DNA of 64,000 nucleotides from Aquirufa sp038041145 (GCA_964358165.1 CAYHOB010000006.1:1-64000), one strand, 5' to 3'. Positions 52,720 to 62,119 are shown, counted from the stretch's first letter. The notes: a model not told the origin generated them from the sequence alone. Translations and numbers: made by a program.

Positions 52720-53948
52720 AAAGCAATAGGATTCATTCGTGGAGTTTGATCAATTAAGTGTTCTGGCGTAAGACTGGGAATTAGTTTTTCCGTCTTATCC
52801 ATCATGGCGGAAATAAAACTCCTAAACATGATTAATGAGGTGGGGTTCTTCTCCAAAATTATCGAAAACAAACTTACCGGACGAAAAGGGACATCTCCGA
52901 CTTTATCCCGGTTGAGGTCATATCCTTCATATTTATCCCAATAATTGGAATTAAAATTATTCAAAACCAAGGTGCCATTCGTACTGACATCAAAGGTATT
53001 ATTTTTAAAATTATTTCGATTGATGGCTATGTCGGAACAACTCGCCTGAATTTTCAGGCCCCAACCATTGGCGGAAAAGGTATTGTTGGTCATGGCAACC
53101 CGACTAACCCCTTCCAAATAGATTCCTGTTGTATTTTTCTCAAACAAATTTCCTTGGATTTTACCGTCCGAAATTTCTTTCAATAAAATCCCATAGGATG
53201 CATCCCCCCAATTTTGTTGGAATACATTATTAAACATATTGACCTGTTTAGAAAACATCACGGCCACCCCCGCGCCATTGTTATTAAACACGTTGGCGAT
53301 ATACGTATCATGATTGGAAAACATAAAATGTAATCCATAGCGCAAGTTTCGGAACGAGCGATTATTTCGTATGACAGAATGCGTTACAAATTCAAAATAA
53401 ATCCCATCACGATGTCCCGTGATCTGGTTGTTTTGAATTTGCATGTAGCTGCTATACCAGCAATGGATGCCGTTGCCACTTTGCTGCTCTTCTATGCCGT
53501 GGGCAATGATGCGATTGTTTTTGATGAGACATGCCTTTCCATATTGGACATAAATTCCAAAAAAGGCATCAGTAACCAAATTGTTGATGATTTGTACATT
53601 TTGGGACTCATAAATCTTGATCCCAGCCAGGTCAATCAAACTCGAAATTCCTGAATTTCGGATATGAAATCCGTTGACCGTGACGTTCGAGGCTTTAATG
53701 GAAATCACTTCGTATTTCCCCTCCCCGTCTAATATGGGCAATCCCTCACCTAGTAAATAAAGGGATTTATCAATCACCAAATTCCGCTCGTGATAAACCC
53801 CTTTTTTTACTCGAATACTATCGCCAGCATGGGCTAATTTAATCGCATCAGCGATGCTATTTCCCTTTTTTACTATCCAGGTTTTCGCCTGCGTAGCATG
53901 CTGTAATGAAAGAAATATAAAAAAAATAAAAAAGATTCGATTCATCAT
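52716..53948 (-). CDS. nosD: Copper-binding periplasmic protein NosD
   Basis: A 410-residue periplasmic protein with a signal peptide (about 1-20), then a right-handed beta-helix with many parallel repeats (about 40-340) such as NNLVTDAFFGIYVQYG. In characterised systems NosD delivers copper or sulfur to NosZ together with NosFY. The ATG at 53948 overlaps the previous stop by 4 bases; a longer TTG frame at 53969 is less likely. Length is close to known NosD. Confidence 0.88.
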   Translation of the reverse strand: MMNRIFFIFFIFLSLQHATQAKTWIVKKGNSIADAIKLAHAGDSIRVKKGVYHERNLVIDKSLYLLGEGLPILDGEGKYEVISIKASNVTVNGFHIRNSGISSLIDLAGIKIYESQNVQIINNLVTDAFFGIYVQYGKACLIKNNRIIAHGIEEQQSGNGIHCWYSSYMQIQNNQITGHRDGIYFEFVTHSVIRNNRSFRNLRYGLHFMFSNHDTYIANVFNNNGAGVAVMFSKQVNMFNNVFQQNWGDASYGILLKEISDGKIQGNLFEKNTTGIYLEGVSRVAMTNNTFSANGWGLKIQASCSDIAINRNNFKNNTFDVSTNGTLVLNNFNSNYWDKYEGYDLNRDKVGDVPFRPVSLFSIILEKNPTSLIMFRSFISAMMDKTEKLIPSLTPEHLIDQTPRMNPIAL

Positions 53949-54940
53949 CTTGGTTTCAAGCTTTCCCAAGCTACGACTTCTCCTTTTAGCGTCGCATTAT
54001 TTGACTCCAATTTTCCTTGATCTCCAAAGGCCGCCAAATTCCCGGCCATGGGACTCTTTAAAGATGGACTCGAAATAAAATGTGCCTTGGAAGCGGGTAT
54101 CCATTCATTTTCTTCTAAAAAGTGACTCACATAAATCTCCTTGACGGCGATCGATGCATCTGCTTCTAGAAAATTGAACAGGCATTTGAGGTCATCAAAT
54201 TTAAGCGTTTTCCCTTGTTGGGTCAAGATAGCAGACGCAAATCGCTTATCAGTGATTCCCATTTTACAGAAATGACAATTATCTCTTCCCACTTGAATAG
54301 GCTCTACTTCGCTTTTACAACTAGTGGCCAAAAATAAAAAAGGGAGCAAGAGAGTAAGGTTCTTTCGAGCTATACGCAACTCCGTAAACACGGCATACAA
54401 TAACATCAATCCTACTAGAATAAAAATCCAACCGCCCATATCGGGAATGGAATAGGCTCCAAAATTCAATAACTGCTTAAATCCAATGAGTGGAGGCTGA
54501 TACGCCATGCCAGGAACTTGAATGGCCGCGTTGGGATCTAAGTTATGTCCATAATCGTATTCCCATTTCCAGAAATCCACCATAGCAACAACACCAAACA
54601 ATACGAAGGCACTAAAAAAAGCAAACAATAATTTCTTTTGATTCAACCAGGCCCCGATTAAAAACAGGAGGGCAAAGCCAACGATGATATACGGAAGCAC
54701 GGTAAATTCAATGAAATCTTCCTTGTGCATCGTTTTCATCCCGATGTAGTGATTCAAGCCGTTGATAATATCTACATTACCTCGGATGTCATTGGAATGA
54801 ATTTGTAGATTTAATCCTTCGGGATACTGAGGGGCATCTAATTCAATTCTCCAAATAGGCAAATAATTGACAATAGGTAATAGCAAAGCGGAAATGAACA
54901 GCAAGAATCTTGCTGTTCTTTCCATTTTTTGATTCGTCAT
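53945..54940 (-). CDS. Membrane protein fused to a NosL-like domain
   Basis: A 331-residue protein with two parts. Residues 1-200 have about four to five membrane spans (for example 81-99, 104-124, 171-188). Residues about 205-331 resemble the copper chaperone NosL, with NCHFCKMGI (CHFCKM at 222-227), a CxxCxM motif. LATSCKSE (Cys208) directly before this domain looks like a lipobox, as if a NosL lipoprotein had been fused to a membrane protein. No Met is close enough for an independent start. It overlaps nosD by 4 bases and probably supplies Cu(I) to NosZ. Confidence 0.78.
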   Translation of the reverse strand: MTNQKMERTARFLLFISALLLPIVNYLPIWRIELDAPQYPEGLNLQIHSNDIRGNVDIINGLNHYIGMKTMHKEDFIEFTVLPYIIVGFALLFLIGAWLNQKKLLFAFFSAFVLFGVVAMVDFWKWEYDYGHNLDPNAAIQVPGMAYQPPLIGFKQLLNFGAYSIPDMGGWIFILVGLMLLYAVFTELRIARKNLTLLLPFLFLATSCKSEVEPIQVGRDNCHFCKMGITDKRFASAILTQQGKTLKFDDLKCLFNFLEADASIAVKEIYVSHFLEENEWIPASKAHFISSPSLKSPMAGNLAAFGDQGKLESNNATLKGEVVAWESLKPR

Positions 54941-54958
54941 GATAAAGTGTTTTTAAGA

Positions 54959-55525
54959 CTACTTAGCAGGAGGTAATAATACGCCATCAATTACATGAAC
55001 GATGCCGTTGGCTGCAGGAACAGACGCAACGATGGTGGCTGAATTATTTAACAAGATTTTTCCATTTTTGATACTTACGGTCACATTATCTCCATTGACC
55101 ATGCCTAATACTTGGCCATCTTGAAAATATTCCGCTTTGAGTGCCGAAACGGTCACATGGTACTGTAAAATATTTTGTAAATCTTCCTTCTTCTCATCCG
55201 TCATCAACGCTTCTAAAGTAGCCTTATCAACCTTATCAAAAGCAGCATTCGTAGGAGCAAAAACGGTAAAGGGACCCGCATTCGACAAAGAAGTCACTAA
55301 TTCTGCTTGCTTTAATGCGGCAACTAACGTTGTGTGATCCTTAGATCCCACCGCGATTTTTACAACATCTTGTTGGGAATCATCATCCTTCACATTTTCT
55401 TGTCCACCCGCTACCACGGTTGACTCAGATGATGAAGAGGACGATGTAGTATCCGCCTCAGAGCTTGAACATGCTGCAAAAGCAAATAATGCGGCAGCAC
55501 AAATTGATATAGATAAAATTTTCAT
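54959..55525 (-). CDS. Fasciclin-domain lipoprotein of the nos cluster
   Basis: A 188-residue lipoprotein. The lipobox AFAACSS (Cys19) is followed by a Ser/Thr linker, then a fasciclin (FAS1) domain at about 55-188. The signature segments are FTVFAPTNAAFDKV and NGIVHVIDGVLLPP. FAS1 domains mediate adhesion in other contexts; in Bacteroidota nos clusters a fasciclin gene is often found next to nosZ, and its role is unknown. It lies 58 bases after nosZ with a strong hairpin between. Confidence 0.85.
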   Translation of the reverse strand: MKILSISICAAALFAFAACSSSEADTTSSSSSSESTVVAGGQENVKDDDSQQDVVKIAVGSKDHTTLVAALKQAELVTSLSNAGPFTVFAPTNAAFDKVDKATLEALMTDEKKEDLQNILQYHVTVSALKAEYFQDGQVLGMVNGDNVTVSIKNGKILLNNSATIVASVPAANGIVHVIDGVLLPPAK

Positions 55526-55550
55526 GATTTCTAAATTTTATGAAATAATA

Positions 55551-55576
55551 AGGGAGTATGGTCACCCATACTCCCT
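55551..55576 (-). terminator. Strong hairpin between nosZ and the fasciclin gene
   Basis: AGGGAGTATGG (55551-55561) and CCATACTCCCT (55566-55576) pair perfectly over 11 bp around a 4-base loop. On the minus strand it is followed by a T-rich stretch (TTATTATTT). It could end most nosZ transcripts, or protect their 3' ends, and lower expression of the assembly genes downstream. Confidence 0.6.
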
Positions 55577-55583
55577 GGGTTGT

Positions 55584-57563
55584 TTAACGTTTAGCAACGG
55601 GTTTTGTATTACCCAAACTATAAGTTAGAGGTACATTGCTCCCTTTCGGAGAAACTCGAATATACCCCTGCATTTCTTGGTGTAATGCACTACAGAAGTC
55701 GGTGCAATACATCGGGAATATACCCACCCGATTTGGCTCCCATTTCAAGGTTTGAGTTTCACCTGGCATGATTAATAGTTCGGCGTTATTCGCTCCTTTC
55801 ACGGCAAATCCGTGCGGTACGTCCCAATCTTGTTCAAGGTTAGTCACGTGGAAGTAAACCACATCACCCATTTTGATCCCTTCGATGTTATCTGGTGCAA
55901 AGTGAGAACGAATCGATGTCATGTACACATGAACTTGATTTCCTTCTCGAACGACCTTCGCTTGGCCCTCTCCTTTGGTGACATACTTATTTGTATTCTC
56001 ATCAATCTTGTAGAACTTAACCGAACGGTCTTTCACTAAATCCGCAGCAATCGCTTGTGCATAGTGTGGCTCACCGATAGTCGGGAAGTCTAAGATCATC
56101 TCCATCTTATCTCCACTGATGTCATATAATTGCGCACTTTGAGTTAACTCTGGACCAGTTGGTAAATAACGGTCCTTCGTAATTTTGTTATACGCAATTA
56201 AGTATTTCGCGTTTGGTTTCTTGCTATCACCACCTGGGATACATAAGTGACCCACAGAGTAGAAAGTAGGTGCACGGTCAAGTACTTTTAGGTCTTTGAT
56301 GTTCCATTTAACAACCTCACTTGAAACGAAGAAAGTCGTATAGGCATTTCCTTTACCGTCAAATTCAGTGTGCAATGGTCCAAGACCTGGTTTTTTAACC
56401 TCACCATATAAAGCAGCTTCGTACTTGATCACTGGGATACCTTGATAATCACCATCGAATTGCTTAGCCTGAATAGCTTTTTGTAATTTATCAAAACTAA
56501 ATACCGGAATTAAGGCAGCTAATTTACCTGAACCAACGATGTATTCACCTGTAGGATCCACATCACAACCGTGAGGAGATTTCGGGCATGGGATGAAGTA
56601 ACAAATGTCTTTTAATGCTTTGGCATCGAGTACCAATACCTCACTCTTCATCTCTGAAGTAGCTGTATGAGTCTTCTCATTGTATTTGTTGTGCGCATAT
56701 TTAGCTGGCATTTTCTTTGCCTTACCTGCCTTAATATACTCCTCTGCTTTTTTCCAGTTTACCGCCATGATAAAGTCCTTATCACGTTGGGAAGCATTAA
56801 CCTCCAACAACGTATTTGCTTGTTCTGTATTGTAACAGCTAAAGAAGAACCAACCATTTGATTTTCCTTTTCCCGCGTGACTTAAGTCGAAATTGACCCC
56901 AGGACACTCAATTTGAAAGGCTAAATCCATTGCTCCCGTTTCTTTCTTCACGGAAATAAAGCTGATGTATCCCTTAAAATTCTCCTTATAAGTACTGATT
57001 GGAATATCGCCATTTGCGTTATCAGAAGGTACAGAGAAACGAGTTCCCGCAACCACATATTCCGTATTCTCGGTAATAAATGGAGAAGAGTGGTTACCTG
57101 CAGAGTTTGGCAACTCGATGATTTCAGCTGTTTTAAAGCTTCCTAAATCGATACGAGCAACACGTGGTGTGTTATTGGCATTACCAAAGATCCAACGACC
57201 ATCTACTTCGCCATTCGTTTGAGAAAGTTCAGTATGGTGTAAATCGTCCCAAGGCACAAATCCATGTGAAGTATTCAACATCGGTTTTGTTTCCTCTGTA
57301 TAGCCATATCCTTTTTCTGGATCAACTGAAAAAACGGGAATTACGCGAAATAAACGGCCACTAGGTAGGCCATAGACACTCATTTGACCCGAGAAACCAC
57401 CGGATACGAAATTGTAAAATTGGTCGTATTTACCTGGTGCGACATAGGCCTTCTCAGCAGAACCAGAAGAAGATGCACTGCCCGCATCTTTAGGCTTACA
57501 TGACTGTGTACCCCAACCTGCGATCAGAAGCAAAGCTAGGATTTTTGTAATATTTGCTTTCAT
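55584..57563 (-). CDS. nosZ: Nitrous oxide reductase (clade II, Sec-exported)
   Basis: It reduces N2O to N2 in the periplasm, using a CuA and a CuZ copper centre. The 659 residues begin with a Sec-type signal with a lipobox-like GTQSC (Cys22), and no twin-arginine motif, as in clade II. The CuZ seven-bladed propeller carries His residues in DDLHHTEL (His109-110), SPHGCDVDP, GPLHTEFDG, VGHLCIPGG and GEPHYAQ. The C-terminal CuA domain has MYCTDFCSALHQEMQGYI, with the two Cys, His and Met ligands, and DVPHGFAV upstream. The ATG at 57563 is chosen. It is preceded by its cytochrome c gene. Confidence 0.97.
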   Translation of the reverse strand: MKANITKILALLLIAGWGTQSCKPKDAGSASSSGSAEKAYVAPGKYDQFYNFVSGGFSGQMSVYGLPSGRLFRVIPVFSVDPEKGYGYTEETKPMLNTSHGFVPWDDLHHTELSQTNGEVDGRWIFGNANNTPRVARIDLGSFKTAEIIELPNSAGNHSSPFITENTEYVVAGTRFSVPSDNANGDIPISTYKENFKGYISFISVKKETGAMDLAFQIECPGVNFDLSHAGKGKSNGWFFFSCYNTEQANTLLEVNASQRDKDFIMAVNWKKAEEYIKAGKAKKMPAKYAHNKYNEKTHTATSEMKSEVLVLDAKALKDICYFIPCPKSPHGCDVDPTGEYIVGSGKLAALIPVFSFDKLQKAIQAKQFDGDYQGIPVIKYEAALYGEVKKPGLGPLHTEFDGKGNAYTTFFVSSEVVKWNIKDLKVLDRAPTFYSVGHLCIPGGDSKKPNAKYLIAYNKITKDRYLPTGPELTQSAQLYDISGDKMEMILDFPTIGEPHYAQAIAADLVKDRSVKFYKIDENTNKYVTKGEGQAKVVREGNQVHVYMTSIRSHFAPDNIEGIKMGDVVYFHVTNLEQDWDVPHGFAVKGANNAELLIMPGETQTLKWEPNRVGIFPMYCTDFCSALHQEMQGYIRVSPKGSNVPLTYSLGNTKPVAKR

Positions 57564-57587
57564 TTTGTTTTTAATTTGTTTCAACAA

Positions 57588-58067
57588 TTATTTAACTCCG
57601 TCATTTTGACGCATATACTCAAATAATGATTTGGCCTCTTCATCACTCAAATTTTGATTCGGCATACGGACTAAACAAAGCTCTAATTGCGCTTGGGCAG
57701 CCGGGTCTTTGTTAATCATTTCATCCGTGTTTGTCATGAAGTTTAAGATCCAAGCGGGAGTATGACGTTGCGTCACCCCTTTCCAACCTGGTCCAACCAA
57801 TTTTTCATCGGTCATTTTATGGCAACTGCCACATTTTACATCTGAGGTCGCCTTTCCTTTATCGGCCAATGCCTTATCCAAAGTTGGACTTACTTCCACA
57901 TCTGTAAATTTTCCTGTACCTCTTTTAGGATCATAGGATGGATTTTCAGATCCTTGGTCGGTTGATGCAGCCGGCGCACTTGCATCAGCTGTTGAATTTG
58001 ACTCATTCTGGCTTCCGCAAGCGAAAATTCCGAAGGTCAAAGCAAGCATAATTGTAATTCTTTTCAT
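57588..58067 (-). CDS. c-type cytochrome lipoprotein of the nos cluster
   Basis: A 159-residue monohaem cytochrome c. The N-terminus is a lipoprotein signal with lipobox FGIFAC (Cys17), then an acidic linker. The haem site is CGSCH (79-83); a Met-containing segment (RMPNQNL) may give the sixth ligand. It probably brings electrons from the quinol pool to NosZ. It is the first gene of the nos unit and ends before nosZ. Confidence 0.9.
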   Translation of the reverse strand: MKRITIMLALTFGIFACGSQNESNSTADASAPAASTDQGSENPSYDPKRGTGKFTDVEVSPTLDKALADKGKATSDVKCGSCHKMTDEKLVGPGWKGVTQRHTPAWILNFMTNTDEMINKDPAAQAQLELCLVRMPNQNLSDEEAKSLFEYMRQNDGVK

Positions 58068-58130
58068 GTGGATAATTATTTGTTGACACAATGTTAGAAT
58101 TGGAATATTTTGGGCTTTATGCGTTCAATC

Positions 58131-58153
58131 ATATAGCTTGGTGCGCGCTATAT
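58131..58153. promoter_or_regulatory. Inverted repeat between the nos unit and the Crp/Fnr gene
   Basis: ATATAGC (58131-58137) and GCTATAT (58147-58153) are exact inverted arms 9 bases apart. They lie in the 242-base gap between the divergent cytochrome and regulator genes. A second dyad, TTGT-N4-ACAA, is at 58080-58091. Either could be a regulator site; neither is the classic FNR box (TTGAT-N4-ATCAA). Confidence 0.35.
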
Positions 58154-58272
58154 AGATAGGAATAAGTATATCGCTAACTAATTAAAAATCAATAGTTTAT
58201 GAATTTTCAAGCTAACAAATCGCCAAGATGATTATAATCATAAGTGCACCTGATTTTGGTCATAATTTCCCC

Positions 58273-58280
58273 TACATTTG
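58273..58280 (+). promoter_or_regulatory. Possible -7 box for the Crp/Fnr-type gene
   Basis: TACATTTG fits TAnnTTTG exactly and lies 30 bases before the ATG at 58310. The nearest TTTG upstream is somewhat close (14 bases), so the -33 element is uncertain. Confidence 0.45.
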
Positions 58281-58309
58281 TGTGCTTGTTTCGCCTAATA
58301 TTTCATCAA

Positions 58310-58906
58310 ATGATTGCCGAAAATTTATTATTGTCTTGGGGGGCCAACTACCGTATATTGGAAAAGAATGAGTTTCTTTTCACAGAGGGAACGGATTGTA
58401 ATTTTTACCACCAATTAGTGGATGGGCAATTAAAGTGGTTCAATGTATCAGATGCGGGAAAGGAGTATCTCCAGCGCATTATCAATCCAGGAGAAAGTTT
58501 GGCAGAAATGCCCTTGTTTGATGGAGGTCCTTTTGCCTCTTCGGCGATTGCCCTGCAAAAATCAACAGTCATTCGGGTTCCGAAAAATGTCTTTCAGGAG
58601 CAGATTTTGAAACATCCTGAACTACTTTTCGGAATGGCCAAACGTCTATCTGAACACCTCCGATTTAAATTCTTTTTGTTGAAGGAAATCACAGCTTGCG
58701 AACCGGAGAAACTCATTTTATCCCTATTGAACTACCTTAAAAATTCCCACCTCTATGTTGAGGATGAAAATCATTTGGTTCAATTAACCAGGCAACAAAT
58801 TGCCGACATCACCGGCCTACGTGTAGAAACGGTCATTCGAAGTATCCGACATCTACACGAGGCTGGCGAATTAAAAATCGAAAATAGAAAAGTGTTTTTA
58901 GCTTAA
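58310..58906 (+). CDS. Crp/Fnr-family transcription regulator
   Basis: A 198-residue regulator. A cyclic-nucleotide-binding-like domain (about 15-115) is followed by a C-terminal HTH (about 158-185; LTRQQIADITGLRVETVIRSIRHL). It has only two cysteines (30 and 130), so the four-Cys FeS cluster of FNR is not possible; a haem- or NO-sensing Dnr-like or other mode is more likely. Its position divergent from nosZ makes it the probable regulator of nitrous oxide respiration. The ATG at 58310 is used; a longer frame from a GTG is less likely. Confidence 0.87.
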   Translation: MIAENLLLSWGANYRILEKNEFLFTEGTDCNFYHQLVDGQLKWFNVSDAGKEYLQRIINPGESLAEMPLFDGGPFASSAIALQKSTVIRVPKNVFQEQILKHPELLFGMAKRLSEHLRFKFFLLKEITACEPEKLILSLLNYLKNSHLYVEDENHLVQLTRQQIADITGLRVETVIRSIRHLHEAGELKIENRKVFLA

Positions 58907-58913
58907 GTTGTAT

Positions 58914-60137
58914 ATGGAGATTTGGAACAAAAAAGAAACGGCCTATTGGATTCGCTTAGCCCTGTTTAATTTAGTTATTGTGGCCTTATTAGGCGTTTTA
59001 TTGCGATATAAAATTGCCTTTTCTTTTCCCTTTTTACAGCAAAAACACGTGCTTCATGGGCATTCCCATTTTGCCTTTTCCGCCTGGATCAGCCAAATGA
59101 TCATGACCTTACTCTTATATCATTTCAAGCCACAAAAATCGGAAATGAATGCCTCCTTATTGTTGATGGCTAATACCGTGGTTGCCTTCTGTATGTTATT
59201 GGCATTTATTTATCAAGGTTATGGTCCTTATTCTATCTTTTTCTCATCGCTTAGTACGCTGATTAATTTTTACTTCTGTTTCCGCGTTTGGCGTTGGATA
59301 GACAAGCAAAACAGCGTAACAACGGGTGACTTATACATCAAAGCTAGCATTGTATTTAATTTCCTATCTGCCATTGGAACAGCTTATTTAGTGTATTTAA
59401 TGATCAATCACATTAGTAATCCGGAACACTATTTGGCATCGGTCTATTATTATTTGCATTTTCAATACAATGGCTACTTTCTATTTTCCTGCATGGGGCT
59501 ATTCGCCTATTATTTAGGCTCCATTCAAGTCCAAATCCCCCATGAAAGAACCATTTTCTGGCTGTTTGCGGGTAGCTTAATTCCAGCCTACCTCCTATCC
59601 ATCATATGGGCACATTTACCCATTTACCTTTTTATATTAGTAATCCTATCGGCCAGTGTACAATTTGGCGCATGGTTTTATTGGATCTATCAAATTCAAA
59701 AAAAATCAGTCGAAGCTTTAATCCATCCTTTCGTCAGAAAAATTTGGACACTTGTCGTTATCGCCGCAAGTATCAAGTTTTTCTTGCAGATGGGTTCGAC
59801 CATCCCGAGTTTAAGTGAATTCGCCTTTGGTTTTCGCCCCATCGTCATCGCCTATTTACACCTGGTTTTGCTCGGGATTGTAAGTTTATTTTTAATTGGC
59901 CTTTCCATTAAACATCAACTGATCTCAATGAACCCCTTTATGTCCATCGCTTTGGGTGTATTTATAGTGGGCATACTTTTGAATGAAACGGTGCTCATGT
60001 TGCAAGGAATGAGTTTTTTAAATTTGGTTACCATACCCTATAGCAATGAACTCCTGTTTAGCATTGCCATCATCATGTTTTCTGGGGCCTTTGGTCTTTA
60101 TATAAGCCAAAAAAGAGCACGTCTCAAACCAGAATAA
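58914..60137 (+). CDS. Polytopic haem-copper-oxidase-like membrane protein
   Basis: A 407-residue protein with about twelve membrane spans. His-rich motifs HVLHGHSHFAF (45-55) and YLHFQYNGYF (about 183-192), and RPIVIAYLHLVLLG near 303-316, recall the haem-binding helices of cytochrome oxidase or NO reductase subunit I. The full copper-centre pattern is not evident. It starts 7 bases after the Crp/Fnr gene, so it is probably in the same transcript. NnrS-like haem membrane proteins are an alternative. A role in nitrogen-oxide metabolism is inferred. Confidence 0.6.
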   Translation: MEIWNKKETAYWIRLALFNLVIVALLGVLLRYKIAFSFPFLQQKHVLHGHSHFAFSAWISQMIMTLLLYHFKPQKSEMNASLLLMANTVVAFCMLLAFIYQGYGPYSIFFSSLSTLINFYFCFRVWRWIDKQNSVTTGDLYIKASIVFNFLSAIGTAYLVYLMINHISNPEHYLASVYYYLHFQYNGYFLFSCMGLFAYYLGSIQVQIPHERTIFWLFAGSLIPAYLLSIIWAHLPIYLFILVILSASVQFGAWFYWIYQIQKKSVEALIHPFVRKIWTLVVIAASIKFFLQMGSTIPSLSEFAFGFRPIVIAYLHLVLLGIVSLFLIGLSIKHQLISMNPFMSIALGVFIVGILLNETVLMLQGMSFLNLVTIPYSNELLFSIAIIMFSGAFGLYISQKRARLKPE

Positions 60138-60194
60138 ACCCTTAATTCCACCATTATTCTTTACCTTTCCTAAATAAACCCCAAAAGTAGTATT

Positions 60195-61406
60195 GTGAAC
60201 ATCACCATTATTGGTGGAGGAGCTGCGGGCTTTTTTGCCGCAATTTCCGCCAAATCCCACTTCCCGAATGCCCATGTTTGCATCTTAGAAAAGACGAGCA
60301 AATTCCTAGGTAAAGTGAAAATCTCCGGAGGGGGTCGGTGCAATGTGACCAACGCCACCTTTAACTCCCGTTTGCTCTCCGAAAATTATCCAAGAGGTGA
60401 AAAATTCCTTCGTAAGGCCTTCGAAATTTTTAATGTGCAGGACACGGTCGCCTGGTTTGAATCACGAGGAGTTGCCTTAAAGACTTACCCCGACAACTGC
60501 ATCTTTCCCTTATCGAATGATTCCCAAAGCATCATCGATTGTTTCCTACGTGAGGCGAATAATTTGGGCATTGATTTGCAGACCAATCATGCCGTTGAGC
60601 GTATCCAAAAAACCGAAAAGGGATTTGTCATTGATACCAATCAGGGATCTCAAGAGGCGGACCGAGTGATAATAACTGTTGGGGGCCAACCGAAGGCCAC
60701 TTGGTTCGAGGCAATCGAATCCTTTGGACATCATATTGTTCCTCCCGTACCCTCCTTGTTTACATTTAACATGCCCAAGGAGCCCATCAAAGCGCTCATG
60801 GGTGTTGTAGTTGAAAAAGCCCGTGTTCGCATCGAAGGCCAAAAACTCATGGGCATAGGCCCACTACTCATTACACATTGGGGCATGAGCGGACCTGCGA
60901 TCTTACAGCTGTCGGCATGGGGCGCACGCATATTAGCCGAAAAACAATACACTTGCTCCATCCTAGTCAACTGGTTGGACGATTTAAAAGAAGAAGCATT
61001 GCGCACATGCTTCCAAACCAATCAAAAATTGCATGGAGCCAAGATGCTCCAAAACCACAATCCCTTCCCTATACCCAATCGGCTTTGGTTTTACCTCTTA
61101 GAAAAGAACGAAATCAAACTTGAAACCCGTTGGATCGATTTAGTTGGGAAAAATGCCAATAAACTCATCAATACGCTCATCAACGACCGCTACGAGGTAC
61201 AAGGAAAAACGACCTTTAAAGAGGAATTTGTTACCGCAGGCGGGATCGATTTAAGTGAAATAGATGTAAATACCATGCAGAGTAAATTAATCCCTGGATT
61301 GTATTTTGCCGGGGAGGTCTTGGACATCGATGGCATCACGGGAGGATTCAATTTTCAGGCCGCATGGACCACTGGATATATTTCTGGAAAATTTTCGGGT
61401 AGATAA
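60195..61406 (+). CDS. FAD-dependent oxidoreductase (HI0933 family)
   Basis: A 403-residue flavoprotein of the HI0933/YhiN type. The FAD-binding start is ITIIGGGAAGFFAAISA, then LGKVKISGGGRCNVTN. FVTAGGIDLSEIDVNTMQSK and the final GLYFAGEVLDIDGITGGFNFQAAW complete the family pattern. The reaction is not known; proposals include aminoacetone oxidation. The start is a GTG at 60195. It is a single gene between the nos region and two exported proteins. Confidence 0.9.
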   Translation: MNITIIGGGAAGFFAAISAKSHFPNAHVCILEKTSKFLGKVKISGGGRCNVTNATFNSRLLSENYPRGEKFLRKAFEIFNVQDTVAWFESRGVALKTYPDNCIFPLSNDSQSIIDCFLREANNLGIDLQTNHAVERIQKTEKGFVIDTNQGSQEADRVIITVGGQPKATWFEAIESFGHHIVPPVPSLFTFNMPKEPIKALMGVVVEKARVRIEGQKLMGIGPLLITHWGMSGPAILQLSAWGARILAEKQYTCSILVNWLDDLKEEALRTCFQTNQKLHGAKMLQNHNPFPIPNRLWFYLLEKNEIKLETRWIDLVGKNANKLINTLINDRYEVQGKTTFKEEFVTAGGIDLSEIDVNTMQSKLIPGLYFAGEVLDIDGITGGFNFQAAWTTGYISGKFSGR

Positions 61407-61459
61407 GATACAATTCATGTAATAACATCTATATTCGCTCAGTGTTCTAATAATCATAT

Positions 61460-62119
61460 ATGCGCCTACTAGTAATCATCCTGCTATGCCTGTTGGCTGA
61501 ACATGCAAATGCTCAGGAAATGGTATTTGAAATCGGCGGAAACTCAACTCAATACGAATACCAAGACAAAAACGGCCTTATTGCAGATTACCTAAAACCC
61601 GCCTCAGGTTTACATGTTCAACTAAAACGAGAAAATGTTCTAATCCGATTTCAGAAAAATAAAGACAGCACAGGAGCCCTAATTAAAAAACTATTCGTCC
61701 CAACGATTAATTATGCCGTTGGGTTTTCATACAATCAATATAATAGTGTAGGAAATACGCAGGGATTAGCCCTTAGCTACCAAGCAGATCATGGAGGAAT
61801 GCTTGTTGAAATAGGCCCGGTAATTCCCATTTTAAATTCCTTTTCGATCGACGTCAAAGGCATCGTTTCCGTAGCGAAAATGTGGAATGGTAATCAATTG
61901 ATCGGAGCACAGTATTTACCCTTAGACAATCAACCTCAATTCACTAAAATAAGATTCTATTCAGGATATTCGGTTGCTTTGGTGCATCACTTGAATAAAT
62001 CTATCAGCGGATACGTCCAGTTTCAATCACTAAGTTCGGTCAAAGAACCCGACTTCCCGGTGAACCATCTGCGTTTTTTACCTAATACTATTTCTTTAGG
62101 CATCAAAATCTCCCAATAG
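61460..62119 (+). CDS. Exported protein, probable outer-membrane barrel
   Basis: A 219-residue protein with a signal peptide (about 1-18, NAQ). Amphipathic strands and Tyr/Phe-rich segments such as TINYAVGFSYNQYNSVGNTQGL predict a small outer-membrane barrel. I do not recognise a family. It lies 2 bases before the next gene and probably forms one unit with it. Confidence 0.65.
   Translation: MRLLVIILLCLLAEHANAQEMVFEIGGNSTQYEYQDKNGLIADYLKPASGLHVQLKRENVLIRFQKNKDSTGALIKKLFVPTINYAVGFSYNQYNSVGNTQGLALSYQADHGGMLVEIGPVIPILNSFSIDVKGIVSVAKMWNGNQLIGAQYLPLDNQPQFTKIRFYSGYSVALVHHLNKSISGYVQFQSLSSVKEPDFPVNHLRFLPNTISLGIKISQ

Noticed and set aside
58080..58091. FNR box before the nos cytochrome gene
   Set aside because: The dyad TTGTTGACACAA has half-sites two bases closer than the FNR consensus and lies within the probable leader, so I report it only as a weak dyad.
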